From JAKAGZ01 sp035266865 (lineage in GTDB: Bacteria; Bacteroidota; Ignavibacteria; Ignavibacteriales; Ignavibacteriaceae), in NCBI GenBank assembly GCA_035266865.1, contig DATFMR010000123.1:1-6106 (forward strand): a stretch of DNA of 6,106 nucleotides, written 5' to 3'. Numbering within the stretch: the first letter of the stretch is position 1; each line of letters opens with the position of its first letter. This document shows positions 5,934 to 6,106 of the stretch, piece by piece. A model generated the notes under the pieces. That model was not told where the DNA came from and searched no databases. It worked only from the letters and a program-made list of their open reading frames with translations. The translations under genes and the position numbers were made by a program.

Positions 5934-6012
5934 GAAGAATCTCCGTACCATTTAAAAAGATTCTTCGGTCACTTCGCTCCCTCAGAATGACGAGACGACA
6001 GTCGTTCTGAGG
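5934..6012. repeat. REP-like intergenic repeat with two hairpins
   Basis: The first hairpin is GAAGAATCT (5934-5942) with AGATTCTTC (5958-5966), nine perfect pairs around a 15-nt loop. The second is CCTCAGAATGAC (5980-5991) with GTCGTTCTGAGG (6001-6012), twelve pairs including one G-U, around a 9-nt loop. On the minus strand the core reads GTCATTCTGAGGGAGCGAAG, then TGACCGAAGAATCT. That is a sequence type I recall as a dispersed palindromic repeat between genes in many bacteria, which also gives spurious ORFs with the peptide VILRERSDRRIF. It lies just beyond the stop of the right-hand barrel gene, the usual place for such elements, and may act in transcription ending or mRNA stability. Confidence 0.65.
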
Positions 6013-6043
6013 AACCTCAAAAGATAAATCAAGAATAACCGGG

Positions 6044-6106
6044 CTAGAGACCGTAAAAGACAGATGCCGAGAATTGATTTGTTCGTGTATCCAGAAAACT
6101 TCCATT
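6044..6106 (-). CDS. C-terminal end of a second outer-membrane beta-barrel paralogue, cut by window edge
   Basis: Reading leftward from the window edge, the frame gives 20 residues, NGSFLDTRTNQFSASVFYGL, then TAG at 6046-6044. These match the end of the barrel fragment at 4990-5187 in the same frame with the stop at the same place. At DNA level 6071-6106 equals 5017-5052 at 35 of 36 bases, while the last eight codons have diverged more. The terminal strand ending in an aromatic-rich YGL tail is typical of outer-membrane barrels. Most of the gene lies right of the window, and it may be the intact copy of the pair. A longer open frame over the same bases in another register (5857-6105) is a shadow made from the REP-like repeat. 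Confidence 0.65.
   Translation of the reverse strand, partial: NGSFLDTRTNQFSASVFYGL

Noticed and set aside
5857..6105. 82-codon open frame on the minus strand
   Set aside because: It runs through the REP-like repeat (peptide VILRERSDRRIF, a familiar artefact) and overlaps the real end of the barrel gene in another frame.

Overview
The window is AT-rich DNA from a Gram-negative bacterium. It encodes a secreted dipeptidyl-peptidase IV-type protein, a RhlB-like DEAD-box helicase with a long lysine-rich tail, and outer-membrane proteins with the usual C-terminal barrel strand. Shine-Dalgarno sites are mostly weak. This style fits the Bacteroidetes/Chlorobi group, and Ignavibacteria are my best guess. 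The taxonomy is inference from style; there is no rRNA or marker gene to settle it.

Left part (1-2940, minus strand): two ordinary chromosomal genes transcribed leftward. The helicase comes first. A 210-nt gap with a terminator-like hairpin follows, then the N-terminal 384 codons of the dipeptidyl peptidase, which runs off the left edge. The helicase has a candidate promoter in the divergent gap at 2944-3133.

Middle (3134-4459, plus strand): a 12-helix MATE/ANKH-like (MOP superfamily) membrane transporter. It starts on TTG, and its internal two-fold repeat can be read directly in the protein.

Right part (4460-6106): an accessory, decayed region. It holds a four-helix-bundle S23/IVP-family gene broken by one in-frame TGA. 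That gene is flanked by inverted degenerate GAGCAAAG/GCATAG repeats, much like the intervening sequences found in some 23S rRNA genes. Next come a 5'-truncated C-terminal fragment of an outer-membrane beta-barrel gene, a very AT-rich gap with repeated ACTATTTG motifs, a lone helix-turn-helix protein and a G+C-richer patch of unknown nature. A REP-like double-hairpin element follows. Last is the C-terminus of a second copy of the same barrel gene, which continues past the right edge.

The left genes probably act independently (RNA metabolism, peptide degradation, transport). The right part looks like a site of duplication and insertion: the two barrel-gene ends are 35/36 identical over 36 nt and lie 1054 bp apart, with unrelated DNA between them. 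The HTH protein, the REP-like element and the S23 remnant are the parts most worth following up.
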